A DNA stretch of 64,000 nt from an uncultured Lachnospiraceae bacterium (GTDB lineage: Bacteria > Bacillota > Clostridia > Lachnospirales > Lachnospiraceae): positions 30,910-94,909 of the forward strand of contig ONHB01000009.1 of assembly GCA_900317505.1 (NCBI GenBank). The letters run 5' to 3'. Below the pieces are notes generated by a model. The model saw only the letters and a program-made list of their open reading frames with translations, was not told the origin of the DNA and did no database searches. The translations under genes and the position numbers were made by a program. The first letter of the stretch is position 1. Each line of letters starts with the position of its first letter. Below, piece after piece: positions 16,951-28,552 of the stretch.

Positions 16951-17931
16951 ATGGGCTTAACAAACAAGCAGTTTGATACCATCTTACAGCACTATGATGA
17001 GATCAGAAACAACAACCGCATGCTTTTGTCAGAAAGAGAACAGGAGATCCGCGAAAAGCTTCCCCTGTATTTCGACCTACAAAACAATCTCAATGCCCTG
17101 CGCATCAGACGTACAAAGGCCAGCCTTCAAAAGGATGAACATACCGTGGCGCAGTGCCTTGCAGAGGAAGACGCCCTCAAAAAAGAGCGTGACGCCCTTC
17201 TTACAGAGCACGGTTATTCCCCCGATTATCTCAAGATGTCATATCATTGCCCTATCTGCAAGGATACCGGCTTTCTTCCCGATACCAGAAAGAAATGCCG
17301 CTGCTTTATTGAAGCCCAGACCAAGCTTTTGTTTGAACAGTCCGGTATCTATGATCTGATCACGGCACAAAACTTCGATACCTTATCTTTTGATTATTTT
17401 TCTCAGGAAGAAGCAGCCTCCTACCAGCGTTCGGTTGCGATCGCCAAAAATTTTGTGACAAATTTCAACTCAGACTACCAAAATCTATTATTTTGTGGTA
17501 ATGTTGGTACTGGCAAGACTTTTCTGTCCTGTTGTATTGCCAAGGAACTGATGGAACAGGGCATTTCCGTTACCTATTGCAGTGCAGAGCATCTGTTCCG
17601 GATGTTGGTGGATCTGCGTTTTCAGGAAGACAAGGATGAATACTTTTCTTTCATGGAAGAAATCTACGACAGGGATCTGCTCATCATTGACGACTTAGGA
17701 GCCGAGACAATTACAGACCGCGTCAAATCCGATCTGTTTACCTGTATCAACAACAGGGATATTGCCCACAAGCCTACGATCATTTCCACCAATTTTGGAT
17801 TGAACGAATTGGAAGCGCGTTATGACCAGCGTATTTTTTCACGCATCAGTGGCCAGTATACCTTCTGCTTCTTTGGCGGAGACGACATCCGTATCAAAAA
17901 GAAACTGCCAGTCAATAATAAACAACAATAA
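16951..17931 (+). CDS. Helicase-loader ATPase, DnaI/DnaC family
   Basis: 326 residues. The N-terminal ~90 residues are coiled coil. A zinc-binding-like cluster CPICKDTGFL...KCRCF (about 99-118) precedes an AAA+ domain with Walker A GNVGTGKTF (about 184-192), Walker B LLIIDDLGAE (about 238-247), sensor-1 ISTNFG and an arginine-finger region RIFSRI. This is the DnaI/DnaC form, which loads the replicative helicase; the helicase itself is at 45.1 kb. AAAGGAG precedes the ATG. It follows the DnaD-like gene by 35 bp and probably shares its transcript. Confidence 0.9.
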   Translation: MGLTNKQFDTILQHYDEIRNNNRMLLSEREQEIREKLPLYFDLQNNLNALRIRRTKASLQKDEHTVAQCLAEEDALKKERDALLTEHGYSPDYLKMSYHCPICKDTGFLPDTRKKCRCFIEAQTKLLFEQSGIYDLITAQNFDTLSFDYFSQEEAASYQRSVAIAKNFVTNFNSDYQNLLFCGNVGTGKTFLSCCIAKELMEQGISVTYCSAEHLFRMLVDLRFQEDKDEYFSFMEEIYDRDLLIIDDLGAETITDRVKSDLFTCINNRDIAHKPTIISTNFGLNELEARYDQRIFSRISGQYTFCFFGGDDIRIKKKLPVNNKQQ

Positions 17932-17973
17932 AATACCAAATAACGAAACGAGAGAAAGAGAGGATCATTCATC

Positions 17974-19158
17974 ATGTCCAAACGTGAAGAATTGAGAAAC
18001 TTAGAAACCATTCCGGTAGGGTCTTTGGGTATCATTGCTTTAAAGAGCTGTACGGAACTCGGAGAAAAGGTCGACAAATACCTTGTTGACTGGAGAACCG
18101 AACGTGAGCATGCTCATACCGAGGATTTAGCATTCAAAGGCTACCAGCGCGATTCATACCTGGTTCAGGCAAAGGTTCCGCGTTTTGGTTCCGGTGAAGC
18201 AAAGGGCGTCATCCTTGAATCAGTCAGAGGTACTGACTTATATATCCTGGTAGACGTAGCTAACTATTCCCTGACCTATTCTTTATGTGGAGAACAAAAT
18301 CACATGTCTCCCGATGATCACTTTCAGGATCTCAAACGTATTATTGCCGCTGTCGGCGGAAAAGCACGCCGTATTACCGTTATTATGCCTTTCCTTTATG
18401 AGAGCAGACAGCATAAAAGAAACGCCCGTGAGTCTTTAGACTGTGCACTGGCACTGCAGGAGCTTGTCAGCATGGGTGTTGACAACATCATCACCTTTGA
18501 TGCACATGATTCAAGAGTACAAAATGCAATCCCGCTCAACGGTTTTGAAACCGTACAGCCTGCATATCAGTTTATCAAGGGCTTATTAAAAAATGTCAAA
18601 AATCTTACCATCGATTCCGATCATATGATGGTAGTCAGCCCGGATGAAGGCGGCATGAGCCGTGCCATCTATATTGCCAACAACTTAGGTCTTGATATGG
18701 GTATGTTTTATAAGCGCCGTGACTATACACGTCTGGTGGATGGCCGCAATCCGATTGTTGCACATGAATTTTTAGGTTCCAGCGTAGAGGGCAAGGATGT
18801 TATCGTCGTAGATGATATGATCTCTTCCGGCGAAAGCGTGATCGATGTATGTGCAGCCTTAAAGAAACGGAAAGCCAGCCGCATCTTTGTATTTGCCACA
18901 TTTGGATTATTTACCAACGGCCTTGAAAAATTTGACGAAGCTCACAGCAAGGGACTGATCGATTATATCCTTACAACCAACCTGATCTATCAGTCACCCG
19001 AATTGTTAAAGCGTTCTTATTATATCACCTGTGATCTGAGCAAATATATCGCTTATATCATTGATACACTCAATCATGATGCTTCTATCAGTGATCTGCT
19101 CAATCCAAGTGACCGTATCCAGAATCTGTTGGCACGTTACAGAAATGGTGAGATGTAA
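17974..19158 (+). CDS. prs: Ribose-phosphate pyrophosphokinase
   Basis: 394 residues, about 80 longer than the usual bacterial enzyme. The PRPP loop is DVIVVDDMISSGES (about 270-283), and SPDEGGMSRA (about 218) matches the SPDxGGxxRA ribose-5-phosphate region. In the catalytic region the usual YxRQDR reads YESRQHKR. The extra length is mainly an N-terminal segment of about 50 residues and a C-terminal tail. It makes PRPP from ribose-5-phosphate and ATP for nucleotide, His and Trp synthesis. GAGAGGA precedes the ATG; it lies 43 bp after the helicase-loader gene and ends at a strong terminator. Confidence 0.9.
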   Translation: MSKREELRNLETIPVGSLGIIALKSCTELGEKVDKYLVDWRTEREHAHTEDLAFKGYQRDSYLVQAKVPRFGSGEAKGVILESVRGTDLYILVDVANYSLTYSLCGEQNHMSPDDHFQDLKRIIAAVGGKARRITVIMPFLYESRQHKRNARESLDCALALQELVSMGVDNIITFDAHDSRVQNAIPLNGFETVQPAYQFIKGLLKNVKNLTIDSDHMMVVSPDEGGMSRAIYIANNLGLDMGMFYKRRDYTRLVDGRNPIVAHEFLGSSVEGKDVIVVDDMISSGESVIDVCAALKKRKASRIFVFATFGLFTNGLEKFDEAHSKGLIDYILTTNLIYQSPELLKRSYYITCDLSKYIAYIIDTLNHDASISDLLNPSDRIQNLLARYRNGEM

Positions 19159-19180
19159 TTCATAAAAAAGAGCAATAAAA

Positions 19181-19242
19181 AACCCCTACAGATATGATAT
19201 GTACTAAATTCCTGAGTACCTATCAATATGCAGGGGTTTTAC
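19181..19242. terminator. Bidirectional terminator between prs and the zinc-ribbon gene
   Basis: A long interrupted stem pairs AAACCCCT (19180s) with AGGGGTTTT (19232-19240), with inner pairing of CA-ATAT and GTAC. A-run before and T-run after suit both converging transcripts. Confidence 0.8.
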
Positions 19243-19251
19243 TGTGTCTGC

Positions 19252-19659
19252 TTAAAACTGATGTCCGCATACGCTGCAGAAAGCAGCCTCATCCGGTACA
19301 CTGTGATTGCAGATAGGGCAGATCTTCTCAGCCTTTACAGAGCCTTCTTCTGCTTCTACGCTGTCATCATTCTTTTTCTTGTCTTCTATTTCAGATTTTA
19401 ACTGTCCGATCAGTTCTTTTTTAGCTTTGATCAGCGTAAACAGATCTTCGTATTCAGTTGTCTCATCCTCAGCATGTGCATTGAAATAAGCTTCACCGAT
19501 TTCCTCATAGGCTTTTTTGATAGCAGATTCTGCTTTGCCGATCTGAACCTGGAGACCGGGGATCTCTGCATAATTTTTAGCCTTTTTTGTTATATCGCTG
19601 TCCTTGATTGTCTGTAATGTTTCTCCTGCTTTTGCTGATACCTTGCTTAAAAAATCCAT
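19252..19659 (-). CDS. Zinc-ribbon protein
   Basis: 135 residues from the ATG at 19659, selected by GGAGG seven bases upstream (an upstream TTG/ATG run lacks one). Residues 1-105 are helical and charged and probably coiled coil. The C-terminus is a short zinc ribbon, CPICNHSVPDEAAFCSVCGHQF without other domains. Such proteins are common in Clostridia and have no assigned role. No membrane segment. It converges on prs. Confidence 0.65.
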   Translation of the reverse strand: MDFLSKVSAKAGETLQTIKDSDITKKAKNYAEIPGLQVQIGKAESAIKKAYEEIGEAYFNAHAEDETTEYEDLFTLIKAKKELIGQLKSEIEDKKKNDDSVEAEEGSVKAEKICPICNHSVPDEAAFCSVCGHQF

Positions 19660-19819
19660 AAAAAATTCCTCCATTTCCATCGTCTTATCCAAACGATTAT
19701 ATATATCGTAAAATAGGAACTTTAAAAAGTCAATGCGTTAATATAATTTTAATAAATCTAAGCATTTCCAGATAAAGATACTTGCTTTTGCATTTTTCCT
19801 GTGCTATATTGGTGTTTGC

Positions 19820-19878
19820 GGTCAGTTCGAGACCTTCCTGACCTATCCGGATACGGAGAAAAAATAAAACTAAAGGAG
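19820..19878 (+). promoter_or_regulatory. Candidate preQ1-type riboswitch before queT
   Basis: GGTCAG (19820-19825) pairs with CTGACC (19838-19843) around a 12-nt loop containing CCTT (19833-19836). A second hairpin TCCG-GATA-CGGA (19846-19857) and an A-rich linker ending AAAACTAAAGGAG follow. CCTT can pair with AAGG (19873-19876), which is the Shine-Dalgarno of queT, making an H-type pseudoknot. This order matches preQ1-II riboswitches, and the A-rich tail also recalls preQ1-I; the class is uncertain. Confidence 0.55.
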
Positions 19879-19886
19879 AAATACAT

Positions 19887-20372
19887 ATGAAACAAAAAAA
19901 GGCTTATTTTATCACTCAGGCAGCCGTCATAGCTGCTCTCTACGTGGTGCTGACCATGTTTATCAACGCTTTTAACCTGGCAAACGGCGCCATTCAGGTA
20001 CGCATTTCTGAAGCACTTACCATTCTTCCCTACTTTACTCCGGCAGCTATTCCCGGTCTCTTTGTCGGCTGTCTGCTCAGCAACTTTCTGACAGGCGCAG
20101 CTATCTGGGATATTGTTTTTGGCAGTCTTGCAACCCTGCTTGGAGCAATCGGAACTTATCTTCTCAGAAAATGGAAATGGTGTGCTCCCATCCCTCCGAT
20201 TTTGGCCAATACCATTATCATTCCGTTTGTTCTGACCTATGCCTATGGACTTCCCGGTGGCATCCCGTTTTTTATGCTCACGATCGGTGCAGGCGAAGTG
20301 CTTTCCTGCGGCATACTGGGTATGATTCTTTTATTTGCATTGCAAAAATACCGCGATGTTATTTTTAAATAA
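19887..20372 (+). CDS. queT: QueT-family queuosine-precursor transporter (S component)
   Basis: 161 residues, almost entirely hydrophobic with about five to six helices. Family features include ITQAAVIAALYVVLTMF, IQVRISEALTILPYFTP and PGLFVGCLLSNF (about 30-75), typical of the QueT/COG4708 family, substrate-binding S components of ECF transporters for queuosine precursors such as preQ1. AAAGGAG lies eight bases before the ATG and is part of the candidate pseudoknot, so translation may be shut off when preQ1 is abundant. The ECF energising module is not in this window. A strong terminator follows. Confidence 0.88.
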   Translation: MKQKKAYFITQAAVIAALYVVLTMFINAFNLANGAIQVRISEALTILPYFTPAAIPGLFVGCLLSNFLTGAAIWDIVFGSLATLLGAIGTYLLRKWKWCAPIPPILANTIIIPFVLTYAYGLPGGIPFFMLTIGAGEVLSCGILGMILLFALQKYRDVIFK

Positions 20373-20383
20373 TGCGTATACTT

Positions 20384-20418
20384 AAAAAAGTCACGGCTCA
20401 CTCTGCCGTGACTTTTTT
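20384..20418. terminator. Bidirectional terminator after queT
   Basis: Perfect AAAAAAGTCACGGC / GCCGTGACTTTTTT stem (20384-20397, 20405-20418) with a 7-nt loop. Confidence 0.92.
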
Positions 20419-20482
20419 GTAATATTTCCGATAATATTTTCTACAATAATTCCTATGATATTATTCCATAATTTTTTCATGA

Positions 20483-23011
20483 CTACTTGATATACGCAAT
20501 AAACTGATTACCGTTGGCATTAAACCAATCCGTAGAATCGTTGATACCCTTTTTATATATGGTTCCGGTAGACGGATCCATAATCACGGTATTCAACTCA
20601 TTAAATCCCACGATCAGGACGGCACTACGGTCGTTTAAAATAGCCATAACCGGAATATCCCTGTTGACGTAATACAATACCGCATCCAGACTACAACCGC
20701 TAAGATCCAGGATCTCATAGCCTTCCGGCATGTTATCCTTTAAGATCGATAAAGCAGTCGCTCCCTGATCCAGAAGATACTGACTGTTCCTGCTGATGCC
20801 TTCTGCACCCAGCATTGTATCCAGACAGACGGCGAGTGACGAATTATCTGCATCCTGCGCGGTTGCGGATATTTTCATGATCTGGTTTGCCGTGCTCCGG
20901 TTTGCTTTTATCCACACATACTCACCACGGCTGTTTAAGACTGTGCCGGATTCTTTTTCTGCAACATTGACAGCCTCTGATTCCTTGGCATATACGCCGG
21001 TAATACTGTTAAATCCATATACATAATATTTGTCATACAAACTCTCCGGATATTCGATTGCAACCTCATGTCCGCCCTCATACATAACTTCCTTGGGCGT
21101 CATAAATTTCAGAGACCTTGTGGAAATATTGCTCTTTGTCGCAATCTGGACAATTTTTTCCAGATTTTGTGTTGCTGCGACATTGATAGTATTTTCATGA
21201 GCTGTTTCCGAAGTATTACGCATAATCTGGTCGGCAGCTGTTGCGGTAAAAATACCGTCGCCGGTTTTTCGCGCTCTTTCCAATGTGATCTGATTGTCAG
21301 AAAGAAGCACATCCATGATATAAATCTCATCCTTCTGATACTGCATGCTGATCTTATTATCCGGCTCGGTACTGATATTTACACAAAACATCGGTGTCAC
21401 AAGGCTTCCGACATTATCCTTGTACAGATCTCCCTGACGCACCAGTCCGTAGATCAGATCCTCTTCCATAAATCCAAGTGCCCGGATATAATTGCCGGTT
21501 CCGGCGTCAATGGATGATACCACCTTGGTATTGAGGTTCATGACATTCAGGCTTTGGCTGTAATCAGCATCATCCTTCGGCCATACCACAATCTTTCCGG
21601 ATGCCGAAACCTTAAAGCTTTCCTGGGAAAGATTTTCTGCTACTACCGTATAACTGTTTTCATTCAGGTTGATGCAGAAGATACTTCCTCCAAGATAGAT
21701 AAACAATTCTTCATTGCTGTTTAAGTACATGAGCTTTTCCACATCACTTTTCAGTGTTGCAAAAGAGCGGTCGTAGGAAATAAACGATTCTTCTTCGATG
21801 GTATTTAAGACACCGTTAAATAAATATACGGCTACGCCCATTTCTCCTTCATGTGTACCCCGGTCCATGTATCCATACACTGCAAACTGTACATTTCCGG
21901 CCTCATCCACACTCAGAATACGGATATCATTCTGGTTGTAAAATGTTCTTTCATCCTCATTGTTTTTGGAATAAAATGCAAAAAGCTGTGAAAGACGGTT
22001 GTTGTTGGAGTTAAAACAAAACAATCTGTTGGCTGATACAAAGGCCAGTACACCTCCGTCTTCACTTTCCGCGATCTCGACATCAGCGTCGCGGATACCC
22101 AGATCGATCTTGTCATTATTAAACGCTGTCCGTTCCATTTCAAAGACTTCGGTCATCGTTCTTTCATAGTTAAGCAGATAGATTCTCTGAATACCATATC
22201 TGAGACGGTAATATTCATCCACACGGCAGCGGCGCTCTCCGTTATCGGTCATGATCTTGACATAATAAGACAGGCATATCCGGGCAGTCTGCGGGAAAAG
22301 CTCCGTAATCGAAATCTGTGGTTCGGTGATCTTTTCAACCTTTAAATCGCCCCAGGTGATCTGGTTGAAGCTGCTGTGTATATTGACATAGCTGTAAGTG
22401 GTGTTATCTCCTGTCTCATCTGTTTCCATATACTGTGCCAGCTCAGCTGCCTGTTCCTTATCAAAAGTCTTTTCGTGAAAGTTTTTGACAAAGCGCACTT
22501 CTTCCCCGACATGATTTTCACTTCTCTGGATCACGCGTGTATAATAACGCAGCTGTCGTCCCTGGGAATCATTTAACAGCAGGATCAATTCATACTCTTC
22601 ATCCGGATCGATCAGATCCTTTAACTGGATATCGGCTGAAATGCCCGCTGACTGCTGGCTGTAATCCTGCAGCTGTGTGCTCTCGATCAGTCTCGAGCCA
22701 TCCGTTGATCGCAGCTCATATGAAATGGAATTGATTCCGGTTTCAAAGGTATCAATGTACAAAGACAGCTGTCTGTTGTCGCTAAGCGGAGTAATGGTAT
22801 CACGCATAAAAGATACGTCCATTTCCTGAGCGTATCCATGCAGACAATTTAAGTGCTCCCCTTCATAATTGATGTAAACCAACGGATATGACGCACTGCT
22901 CATTTCCATGGTGATATCACTGTTTCCACGATTCATCACGGTGCTGATCACAAATACCGATATTAAAAATGTAACAATACAGACAACCGCTTTTATAATT
23001 CCCTTTTTCAT
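20483..23011 (-). CDS. Large membrane-anchored surface protein with degenerate C39-like end
   Basis: 842 residues. One N-terminal membrane helix (about 7-27) anchors a long extracytoplasmic part. The middle (about 290-600) is beta-rich with strand-turn repeats (GGVLAFVSANRLFCFN, EELFIYLGGSIFCINL, SGKIVVWPKD) suggesting a beta-propeller-like fold. The last ~120 residues resemble a papain-like C39 domain (VCLDTMLGAEG, LDAVLYYVNRDIPVMAIL, VLIVGFNELNTVIMDPSTG), but where C39_2 enzymes have a catalytic His before the VVVxGY strand this one has RSAV. It therefore looks inactive or altered. Similar proteins are widespread in Lachnospiraceae, with no known role. Single gene; weak Shine-Dalgarno. Confidence 0.6.
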   Translation of the reverse strand: MKKGIIKAVVCIVTFLISVFVISTVMNRGNSDITMEMSSASYPLVYINYEGEHLNCLHGYAQEMDVSFMRDTITPLSDNRQLSLYIDTFETGINSISYELRSTDGSRLIESTQLQDYSQQSAGISADIQLKDLIDPDEEYELILLLNDSQGRQLRYYTRVIQRSENHVGEEVRFVKNFHEKTFDKEQAAELAQYMETDETGDNTTYSYVNIHSSFNQITWGDLKVEKITEPQISITELFPQTARICLSYYVKIMTDNGERRCRVDEYYRLRYGIQRIYLLNYERTMTEVFEMERTAFNNDKIDLGIRDADVEIAESEDGGVLAFVSANRLFCFNSNNNRLSQLFAFYSKNNEDERTFYNQNDIRILSVDEAGNVQFAVYGYMDRGTHEGEMGVAVYLFNGVLNTIEEESFISYDRSFATLKSDVEKLMYLNSNEELFIYLGGSIFCINLNENSYTVVAENLSQESFKVSASGKIVVWPKDDADYSQSLNVMNLNTKVVSSIDAGTGNYIRALGFMEEDLIYGLVRQGDLYKDNVGSLVTPMFCVNISTEPDNKISMQYQKDEIYIMDVLLSDNQITLERARKTGDGIFTATAADQIMRNTSETAHENTINVAATQNLEKIVQIATKSNISTRSLKFMTPKEVMYEGGHEVAIEYPESLYDKYYVYGFNSITGVYAKESEAVNVAEKESGTVLNSRGEYVWIKANRSTANQIMKISATAQDADNSSLAVCLDTMLGAEGISRNSQYLLDQGATALSILKDNMPEGYEILDLSGCSLDAVLYYVNRDIPVMAILNDRSAVLIVGFNELNTVIMDPSTGTIYKKGINDSTDWFNANGNQFIAYIK

Positions 23012-23208
23012 ATTTTTTCTCTATTTCCACTTAATTCCTGTTCTCTTATATGGTGCAATGTATACTGCTCCATTATTATCATAATAATTCGATTTTAAGT
23101 CACACGCAACCATATTTTATCCTCATAAAGCTTTCTTAATAATCTCTGCACATTTCATCCAGCCACTTTACAGATATCTGTATTTTTGAACATCTGGAGC
23201 AATCTGTC

Positions 23209-23595
23209 TTAAAACTGCAGGTATCCTTTCTTTCTCCTGTGTCTCCGTTTTAAGATCTCATCATAAACCAACAGTCTGATGATATCCTCAAATCCATCCC
23301 AGGAAAGCATTTTGTGAAACACGCAGCTCTCATCATCCCCATATGTTTTTTTCATATTGTCACAGATCATCTTACTCTGTCTTTCCATGGAAAAACGATC
23401 CGGATACTCATCATAAATCATACTTCCTTCATAATCCATCAGATTGATCGTATCGGCAATATGTTTTCTAAGCTGCCGGATTTCCATCGAATGCTGGCTC
23501 TGCAGATATTCCATATCCCGCACCATTTCCTGTTCATCCTGATAATTAACCGGCAGCGGATAAGCCATATAAAAAGGCACAATTCTTCTTTCCAT
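23209..23595 (-). CDS. Hypothetical small protein
   Basis: 128 residues, acidic to basic, soluble, mostly helical. It begins MERRIVPFYMAYPLP and has an EQEMVRDMEYLQSQH helix and a basic C-terminal tail KRRHRRKKGY. I do not recognise a domain. It lies next to the 549-bp palindrome. Similar short proteins occur in Lachnospiraceae; confidence that it is real rests on codon pattern and absence of a better frame. Confidence 0.5.
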   Translation of the reverse strand: MERRIVPFYMAYPLPVNYQDEQEMVRDMEYLQSQHSMEIRQLRKHIADTINLMDYEGSMIYDEYPDRFSMERQSKMICDNMKKTYGDDESCVFHKMLSWDGFEDIIRLLVYDEILKRRHRRKKGYLQF

Positions 23596-23682
23596 TATTA
23601 TGCAACTCCGTTTTTGTTATTCTATGTATTATTGTATGCTGCCCTATCCCATTTCGTTCTATATCTTCCGTTGCCGGTTCCT

Positions 23683-24231
23683 GAATGTATCCCTGTCTGC
23701 GGCTATCCTCCCGCCTCCGCCTCCCTGCATGCCTCCCACTGCCCCTGCCTGTGTCCTTCCCGGAGCGCATATCGGATTGCTAATTTGTCGATGCCGCCCC
23801 TCGGCTCTTTTGATTTATTTGTGTGCTTCAATAAATGGACGGTGCCCCTCCGATGTTCGCCTATGGTCTACACTCGACTTTTGTCGAACCGTGTGGGAGT
23901 TAATGTCGTCAAAGGTCAAAGACCGGCACGGAAAAGATACCGTTCAAGCCGTAGGCGCGTTTTATATTTTCCGTGCCTTTACCGTCTCCGGTATTGTAGA
24001 TGGCGACATTTACTCCCACTAGGTACAGACAACCGGAGAGTGTAGGCCATAGGCGGACACCGGAGGGGCACCGTCCATTTAGTGAAGTACACAAATTTTG
24101 AGCCTCAGAGCGGCATCTGACAAATTTACGCAATCCGATATGAAATGCTCCGGGAAAGGACACAGGCAGGGGCAGTGGGAGGCATGCAGGGAGGCGGAGG
24201 CGGGAGGATAGCCGCAGACAGGGATACATTC
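23683..24231. repeat. 549-bp near-perfect palindrome (element C)
   Basis: The outer arms are identical for about 76 bp (23683-23758 and the complement of 24156-24231). Pairing continues with small indels through ATATCGGATTGC, GATGCCGC, AAATGGACGGTGCCCCTCCG, CGCCTATGG and GTGGGAGT-AATGTCG to an inner stem GGCACGGAAAA/TTTTCCGTGCC (23925-23935, 23967-23977) with a ~31-nt loop. It is markedly GC-rich relative to its flanks. Frames crossing it give mirror-image translations from both arms and are not genes. It sits downstream of atpC. Confidence 0.9.
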
Positions 24232-24301
24232 AAAACATTCACAACGAAAAAATACAGAGCAGCCAAAACAGCCACTCTGTATCATAAAAATCCTGTATAA
24301 C

Positions 24302-24700
24302 TTATTTGAGAACCTCAATACGTGCCACAGCCCTCTGAAGCGCTGTTTCCGCACGAGCCACATCCGTACTGGGTGCCTTTTCATGCAGACGCTCTTCTGC
24401 ACGCTCTTTGGCATGCTCTGCACGGTCCTGATCGATTTCAGCCGGCCACTCAATGATCTCGGCCATGATCGTTACCTGATCCGGAAGGATCTCTGCAAAT
24501 CCGGCATGTAAAGCGGCTACCTTGGTCTCCTCGGCTTCGGTAATGGTCAGGATACCCGGTTTTACAATCACAGTCATAGGAATGTGCTTTTTGTATACAC
24601 CGATTTCTCCCTCTGTTGTATTAAACTCAACCATTTCCACATCGCCTTCATAAAAGACACGGTCCGGTGTGATAATCCTCAGTTTGAATAAATCAGCCAT
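24302..24700 (-). CDS. atpC: ATP synthase epsilon subunit
   Basis: 132 residues: the N-terminal beta sandwich (LFKLRIITPDRVFYEGDVEMVEF, EGEIGVYKKHIPMTVIVKPG) and a C-terminal two-helix part. Epsilon couples the central stalk to F1 and can inhibit hydrolysis. Last gene of the atp operon; AGGGGTGA precedes the ATG. No simple hairpin with U-run follows it before the large palindrome. Confidence 0.96.
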   Translation of the reverse strand: MADLFKLRIITPDRVFYEGDVEMVEFNTTEGEIGVYKKHIPMTVIVKPGILTITEAEETKVAALHAGFAEILPDQVTIMAEIIEWPAEIDQDRAEHAKERAEERLHEKAPSTDVARAETALQRAVARIEVLK

Positions 24701-24713
24701 CTTTTATTCACCC

Positions 24714-26123
<1,410 letters not shown>

Positions 26124-26127
26124 TTAC

Positions 26128-26982
26128 TTAGCTGATTGCTTCCGCACCTGCTATAATCTCGGTTAATTCTTGTGTAATAGATCCCTGACGGGCTCTATTG
26201 TATTGTAAGGATAACTTGTCGATCATTTCTTCTGCGTTGCTGGTTGCCGAATCCATTGCCTGCATACGGGCTCCGTTTTCACTGGCAACCGCCTCCACCA
26301 TACTACCGTAGATCAGACTGGTCACATACTTGGGAATCAGCAGATTGAGTGCTTCTTCCTCATCCTGTTCAAAATTCATAAGAGCCTTGTCCTCGTCCGC
26401 ATCTTCAAGCCCATCTGTATCCACAGGTAAAAGCTTTAACAATGTCGGAACATGACTGACTGTATTTTTGAATGCGGTATATGCAAGATAGATCTCTCCA
26501 ACCTCTCCATCGGAAAATGCTTTTAACAGATCCTCGCTGATACGCATGGCATCTGCATAAACAGGCTCTTCGATCACATCGGAATAATCCTTTACAACTT
26601 CGTAGCCATGATGGGAAAAATAATCCTTTCCCTTGGTACCAACTGTATACAGTGCGGTATCTGCCTTGCTGAAATCACCTTTTGTGATCAGCTTGATAAC
26701 GTTGGAATTGTATCCGCCTGCCAGACCTCTGTTGGAGGTGATGACAATGACGGCTTTTTTGGTACTGTCTCCGGCCTGCAGATACGGGTGGTTGATATTC
26801 CCGGTCTTTGCAAGCACGCTCTTGACAGTGGCATACATACATTCAAAATATGATTTTGATTTTTCTGCACGGCCTTTTGCTCTCTGGAGCTTTACGGTAG
26901 AGACAAGCTTCATGGCTTTGGTGATCTGCTGGGTACTCTCAATGCTGCCCTTACGTCTTTTAATACTTCTCATTGAAGCCAT
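26128..26982 (-). CDS. atpG: ATP synthase gamma subunit
   Basis: 284 residues. N-terminal rotor helix MASMRSIKRRKGSIESTQQI with TKAMKLVSTVKL and the C-terminal helix AMDSATSNAEEMI, SLQYNRARQGSITQELTEI. Forms the rotating shaft. AAAGGTGA precedes the ATG. Confidence 0.97.
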   Translation of the reverse strand: MASMRSIKRRKGSIESTQQITKAMKLVSTVKLQRAKGRAEKSKSYFECMYATVKSVLAKTGNINHPYLQAGDSTKKAVIVITSNRGLAGGYNSNVIKLITKGDFSKADTALYTVGTKGKDYFSHHGYEVVKDYSDVIEEPVYADAMRISEDLLKAFSDGEVGEIYLAYTAFKNTVSHVPTLLKLLPVDTDGLEDADEDKALMNFEQDEEEALNLLIPKYVTSLIYGSMVEAVASENGARMQAMDSATSNAEEMIDKLSLQYNRARQGSITQELTEIIAGAEAIS

Positions 26983-27009
26983 AATATATCACCTTTACTT
27001 TCTGTACAC

Positions 27010-28533
<1,524 letters not shown>

Positions 28534-28552
28534 TTATTATTCACGGTTACAG

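Noticed and set aside
23314..24453. Open frames crossing the palindrome, on both strands, with shared CIPVCGYPPASASLHASHC-like peptides
   Set aside because: The same peptide appears on both strands because the two arms are inverted copies. No ribosome sites and unusual composition; they are by-products of the palindrome.
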